From an uncultured Dehalococcoidia bacterium (lineage in GTDB: Bacteria > Chloroflexota > Dehalococcoidia > Lucifugimonadales > UBA3495), in NCBI GenBank assembly GCA_958296385.1, contig OY282494.1:2686981-2750980 (forward strand): 64,000 bases of DNA, written 5' to 3'. Under the pieces are notes generated by a model. The model made no database searches. It had not been told where the DNA came from and was given only the letters and a program-made list of their open reading frames with translations. Both the position numbers and the translations under genes were made by a program. Position 1 is the stretch's first letter. The number at the start of each line of letters is the position of its first letter. This document shows, one piece after another, positions 61,009-64,000 of this stretch.

Positions 61009-61858
61009 CGGGCCAGACTGCGTTCAGCATGGCCCATTCGTCAATGGTGAGCGTGGCCGGCCGCCTTTGCGCGTCAATGCCGGCGTCAGCGAGGATGGCG
61101 GCAACTAGCCCGGCGTCGGCGCCGGTGCCCTGCATCAGCGAGTTGCGCAGCTGCTTGCGCGGGGCGGCGAAACCGGCGCGGGCCAGGGCAAAAAACGCCG
61201 CAGCGTCGGCAACCGCAGCCGCCGGCGCCGGCCGCACCGCCAGCTTGACCACCGTAGATGACACTTTGGGCGGCGGCCTAAACGATTTGGGGCGAACTTG
61301 CGCTACCACCGAGGGGACGGCGTAGAACTGCGTCGCTACCGACAGCAGCGTCATTGCGCCGGGGGCGGCGGCCATCGCAGCGGCAACCTCCCGCTGCACC
61401 ATCACCACCAGCAGGGACGGCGGCGTTGGCGATTCCAGGAACCGGCGGATGATGGGCGCCGCCGCGTAGTAGGGCAGGTTGGCCACCACCTTGTAGCAAG
61501 TATCAGGCCCAACCAGCCCGGCGATGTCAACGCGGCGCGCGTCGCCGTGTACGACGTTCAGGTTGGCGGGGTTGCCTAATCGCTGGCCCAACTGTCCGGC
61601 CAGCGCCGGGTCAAGCTCGACGGCAATCACCCGGCCGGCGCGTTCCACCAGCCGCCGGGTGAGAATACCGGCGCCGGGGCCAACTTCCAGAACGACGTCG
61701 GATGGGACAGCAGCGGCGGCGGCTACGATGCGGTTGGCTACCCGGCCATCGGTGAGGAAGTGCTGCCCCAGGGACTTGCGCGGCCGGCGGCCGGCGGGCG
61801 GCGCAGTCGGGGTATCGGGCAAGGCGTCGGGCACAGTATCAGGCAAGGCATCAGGCAT
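60980..61858 (-). CDS. rsmA: 16S rRNA (adenine(1518)/(1519)-N6)-dimethyltransferase
   Basis: KsgA: dimethylates two adjacent adenines in helix 45 of 16S rRNA. 292 residues. KSLGQHFLTDGRVANRIV, the AdoMet site VLEVGPGAGILTRRL, and the catalytic NLPYYAAAPII are intact. ATG 61858 was chosen because the upstream sequence is the SRP RNA gene. The first ~20 residues (DALPDTVPDALPDT) are a tandem repeat, so a later start is possible. Overlaps ispE. Confidence 0.94.
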   Translation of the reverse strand: MPDALPDTVPDALPDTPTAPPAGRRPRKSLGQHFLTDGRVANRIVAAAAAVPSDVVLEVGPGAGILTRRLVERAGRVIAVELDPALAGQLGQRLGNPANLNVVHGDARRVDIAGLVGPDTCYKVVANLPYYAAAPIIRRFLESPTPPSLLVVMVQREVAAAMAAAPGAMTLLSVATQFYAVPSVVAQVRPKSFRPPPKVSSTVVKLAVRPAPAAAVADAAAFFALARAGFAAPRKQLRNSLMQGTGADAGLVAAILADAGIDAQRRPATLTIDEWAMLNAVWPDDAPRSRIG

Positions 61859-61876
61859 AGACAGGCAGCCGCCGGA

Positions 61877-62149
61877 AAAGTGGTCGAGCACCTCCCGTTG
61901 ACAGCGGCCTGGGGGCGTATCGTCGGCAGTGGCTCGGGCCAGGCACTCCCACGGCGCCCGCGGGACATCGCTTACCGTTGCTTCCTTCCGGACCTGGCGG
62001 GGTTTGCGAGCCTGCGCCGCGTGGGACCCGGCCGTCAGCGCCATTCCCTGGGACATTGGCCCTTGCGCCTTGCCGAGGGGAGGGATTCCACCCCGCTATG
62101 GCGGGTTGCGGGTATAGGGCACCGCCAGCTCCCCGTGTAGCACGACCAC
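61877..62149 (-). ncRNA. ffs: Signal recognition particle RNA, long (Alu + S domain) form
   Basis: The S-domain core is read on the minus strand as CCAGGTCCGGAAGGAAGCA at about 62001-61979, inside the arm GGCCGGG...CCTGGCC (62033-61937). Upstream, CTACACGGGGAGCTGGCGGTGC and CCCGCAACCCGCCATAGCGGG are the Alu-domain landmarks of Bacillus-type SRP RNA. The ends pair as GTGGTCG/CGACCAC, followed by TTTT, giving about 273 nt. It lies just upstream of rsmA. Confidence 0.93.
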
Positions 62150-62155
62150 CCCTCA

Positions 62156-62184
62156 ATGTTAGACCCCAGCCGGGATGGTGTCAA
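62156..62184 (-). promoter_or_regulatory. Sigma70-type promoter of the SRP RNA gene
   Basis: On the minus strand TTGACA (62184-62179) is 17 bp from TAACAT (62161-62156). Transcription would begin about seven bases later, at the predicted 5' end of the RNA. Confidence 0.8.
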
Positions 62185-62190
62185 TAAACA

Positions 62191-62221
62191 ATCGGGCCCC
62201 GTTACGGAAACGGGGCCCGAT
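62191..62221. terminator. Strong terminator stem
   Basis: A perfect 13 bp stem (ATCGGGCCCCGTT/AACGGGGCCCGAT) with a five-base loop. It probably ends the metallo-beta-lactamase-fold transcript; on that strand it is followed by TGTTTATT. Confidence 0.8.
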
Positions 62222-62248
62222 TTGCTTGCCATTCTTGGAGGCCGCGAT

Positions 62249-63319
62249 TTAGTCTCCGTGATAAATGGACAGCAGCATCCGCTCCACGTGGGACGGGAAG
62301 GATGTGTCGTAGTTCACCCAGTCCTGGTACTGCTCCAGCTCCAGCGTTTGCGGCAGGGTGTCGTACAGTGGATACGCGCCATAGGCCCCGCCGGCCTGCG
62401 TGATGGCCTCGGCCACGGCGGCGCTGACGGCATCGTACAGGTCGTTGTAGTAATCCACGTTCTCGTACAGGTCAATGGGGTCGGTTCCCTGAGAATGGGC
62501 GTTGATGGCGTGCTTGAGGTCCCACTCGCTGATGGTGTTGAGGATGTAGCGGGTGCCGACAAAGTTTTTGTCGTGAACCCAGTTTTTATGCGTGAGCGCC
62601 CGCGGCTCGTACATATCGGAAGTGACGACAATCTGCTCCTCCGGCATATAGACGACCGTGGTAGCTTCGCCGTCGCCGGGGCCCATGTAGTGCAGCTCGA
62701 CGACCTTATCGCCAACCATAATCGCTTGGTACGTGTCAAAGGTTTCGTCCACTTCGGGAACGTCGCCCACCTCAGCCACCATAAAGAGGTCAAAAGCCTG
62801 CTGGCAGTTCTGCTGGCAAACGATGGTGGCATCCGGGAAAACGCCGGTGCCGCCAACGTGGTCGTAATGCTCGTGAGTCAACGCGATGATGCTGACCGGA
62901 GTATCCGTGATTTTGGCAATCTCCGCCTTGAGGGACTGCGCCCGGGGGAAGTTGTACACGTCGGTAGTCAGCACGGCGTCATCGGAAATAACCACCAGGC
63001 TGCTGCCGAAAAACCCGAAGTAGTGATACACGCCGTCGGCAAGTTCAGTCATCGTCGCCGGCGGCATCTGGGCAGCCGGCTGCTCCTCGGCCGTCGGTTC
63101 GGGCATCGGCGTGTCGGTAGCCGCCGGCGGAACGGGCGTAGCCGTCGGCGGGGGTTCCGTCGGCAAGGCCGTAGCCTGCGGAGCCACCGCCACCGCCACC
63201 GCAGCCGCCGCCGGGGCCGCCGCCGGTTCCGGCTGTGGCTGCGACGTGCAGCCCGCCACCGCCAGCGCAATCAAGACGGCGCAACACCCGGCCGCCGCCA
63301 ACTTAAACTTTCCGTTCAT
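62249..63319 (-). CDS. Lipoprotein with metallo-beta-lactamase fold
   Basis: A 356-residue exported hydrolase. The signal peptide ends in the lipobox LAVAGC (C24), so Lgt would lipidate it. Residues ~30-88 are a Pro/Ala/Thr/Glu-rich tether. The metal motif THEHYDH (148-154) is intact. The usual second-site histidine after GPx is missing: the text is MGPGDGEATTVVYM. SDMYEPR supplies the aspartate and INAHSQG a late histidine. Activity may be altered or mono-metal. Resembles quinoprotein-/alkylsulfatase-type MBL proteins; substrate unknown. Confidence 0.85.
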   Translation of the reverse strand: MNGKFKLAAAGCCAVLIALAVAGCTSQPQPEPAAAPAAAAVAVAVAPQATALPTEPPPTATPVPPAATDTPMPEPTAEEQPAAQMPPATMTELADGVYHYFGFFGSSLVVISDDAVLTTDVYNFPRAQSLKAEIAKITDTPVSIIALTHEHYDHVGGTGVFPDATIVCQQNCQQAFDLFMVAEVGDVPEVDETFDTYQAIMVGDKVVELHYMGPGDGEATTVVYMPEEQIVVTSDMYEPRALTHKNWVHDKNFVGTRYILNTISEWDLKHAINAHSQGTDPIDLYENVDYYNDLYDAVSAAVAEAITQAGGAYGAYPLYDTLPQTLELEQYQDWVNYDTSFPSHVERMLLSIYHGD

Positions 63320-63429
63320 CCTATCCTCTCCTCAAAGCAACCTAACCACGCAGCAGCAAAGCACCGCCAACAGCAAAACATCATAACACACCACAGCAGC
63401 GCGATGGCGGGCCGTTCTGTCACTCCCTT

Positions 63430-63444
63430 TGTCATTCTGAGCGC
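63430..63444 (+). repeat. Half-site of the inverted-repeat element
   Basis: TGTCATTCTGAGCGC, the outer arm only, lies in the leader between the MBL-fold gene and speD. No partner arm follows. Confidence 0.6.
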
Positions 63445-63567
63445 CTCCCGGCTTGAATAGCCGGGGGGGATTCGGTAGAATTGGCAGTTACGATGCTGGT
63501 TGGCGCGGTTCGTTTTGCAGCGGTGCGGCGCTTACCGGGTTGCTTATCCTATCTGGAGGAAAGGTGA

Positions 63568-63957
63568 TTGGATGTACTAGGCACTCATTTGCTGCTGGAG
63601 CTGCGGGATTGCGACCCGCAGCTGCTTGACGATTTGGCGTATATCCGGCGGGAGCTGCTGCGCGCCGCCGACACGGTTGACGCTCAGGTGGTGGGCGAAT
63701 CCTTCCACCAGTTCACCCCCCAGGGGGTTACCGGCATCCTGTCCATCGCCGAGTCGCACATCTCCATCCACACGTGGCCGGAGCACGCGTATGCGGCGGC
63801 GGACATCTTTACCTGCGGCAACCAGACCATGCCGGAGCGCGCCGCCGCTTACATCGTGGCCGCGCTGCGCTGTCAGAACCCGGAAATCACGCAGATTCAG
63901 CGCGGCTTGAACGGCGCTTTCGTCGCCGACCCGCAAGCGGCGCAGCTCGTCCGCTAG
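63568..63957 (+). CDS. speD: S-adenosylmethionine decarboxylase proenzyme
   Basis: Makes decarboxylated AdoMet for spermidine synthesis, 129 residues. The self-cleavage site is E62-S63 in SIAESHISIHTWPE, which gives the pyruvoyl group; H68 and C83 (IFTCG) complete the active site. The start is TTG 63568, seven bases after GGAGG; no in-frame ATG exists nearby. No speE is seen before the window ends. Confidence 0.95.
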   Translation: MDVLGTHLLLELRDCDPQLLDDLAYIRRELLRAADTVDAQVVGESFHQFTPQGVTGILSIAESHISIHTWPEHAYAAADIFTCGNQTMPERAAAYIVAALRCQNPEITQIQRGLNGAFVADPQAAQLVR

Positions 63958-64000
63958 ACGGCTTTCCCGGAGTCGGGAATACCCGAATCTTATCGGTTTG

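Overview
The window looks like GC-rich chromosome from a Chloroflexota bacterium, probably a SAR202/Dehalococcoidia-type lineage. This is inference from gene content: F420-linked LLM-class and deazaflavin oxidoreductases, a cyclase-family hydrolase, a PIG-L deacetylase, a HyuA-type hydantoinase, DUF1385, DUF2277 and DUF5679 proteins, and a long SRP RNA. No rRNA or tRNA gene was found to settle it. Housekeeping genes are rplU-rpmA-rpmE, rpmB, argH-rpe, fabF-recJ, lgt-ispE-rsmA, the SRP RNA and speD.

Positions 0.1-18.3 kb form a defence-rich region with a few metabolic genes. It holds an IscA/ErpA-type protein, a transposase remnant, a Nudix hydrolase, a solitary DndB-like DGQHR protein beside a decayed GIY-YIG nuclease, a glutamine amidotransferase-like protein, an orphan beta-class DNA methyltransferase and a dienelactone hydrolase. 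It also holds a clear prokaryotic viperin (6484-7359). A five-gene minus-strand operon follows (18265 to 7685): a C5-cytosine methyltransferase, an HhH-GPD glycosylase resembling T:G mismatch glycosylases, a 688-residue unknown protein, a ~334-codon gene broken by an in-frame stop and a frameshift, and a 1,902-residue DEAD/DEAH helicase with a DUF1998-type C-terminus. The layout resembles Druantia type II (DruM, DruF, DruG, DruE) with an added glycosylase.

Positions 18.4-31.9 kb are mobile and accessory: IS982- and IS1-family remnants (two IS1 copies lie back to back at 26.8-28.5 kb), a ~500 bp repeat with a second copy at 42.4 kb, and three nuclease-like genes. VOC, MFS, alpha/beta hydrolase, DUF1385 and ribosomal-protein genes are interspersed.

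Positions 31.9-50.7 kb are mainly metabolic: an LLM oxidoreductase, a possible DUF1828/DUF6978 pair, pterin dehydratase, argH-rpe, a cyclase, a MerA-like flavoprotein, a TRAP permease, two beta-propeller proteins, F420-type and PIG-L enzymes, HyuA, a duplicated coiled-coil membrane protein and AlaX. Two more IS1 copies lie at 50.7-51.8 kb.

Positions 51.9-64 kb contain a second LLM oxidoreductase and a translationally close cluster of B12-type radical SAM protein, fabF and recJ. A duplicated small membrane protein, lgt, ispE and rsmA follow. A ~273 nt SRP RNA with Alu and S domains has a readable promoter. A lipoprotein metallo-beta-lactamase-fold protein and speD close the window. Three full copies and one half-site of an inverted-repeat element, and several local 16-20 bp tandem repeats, are scattered between genes.
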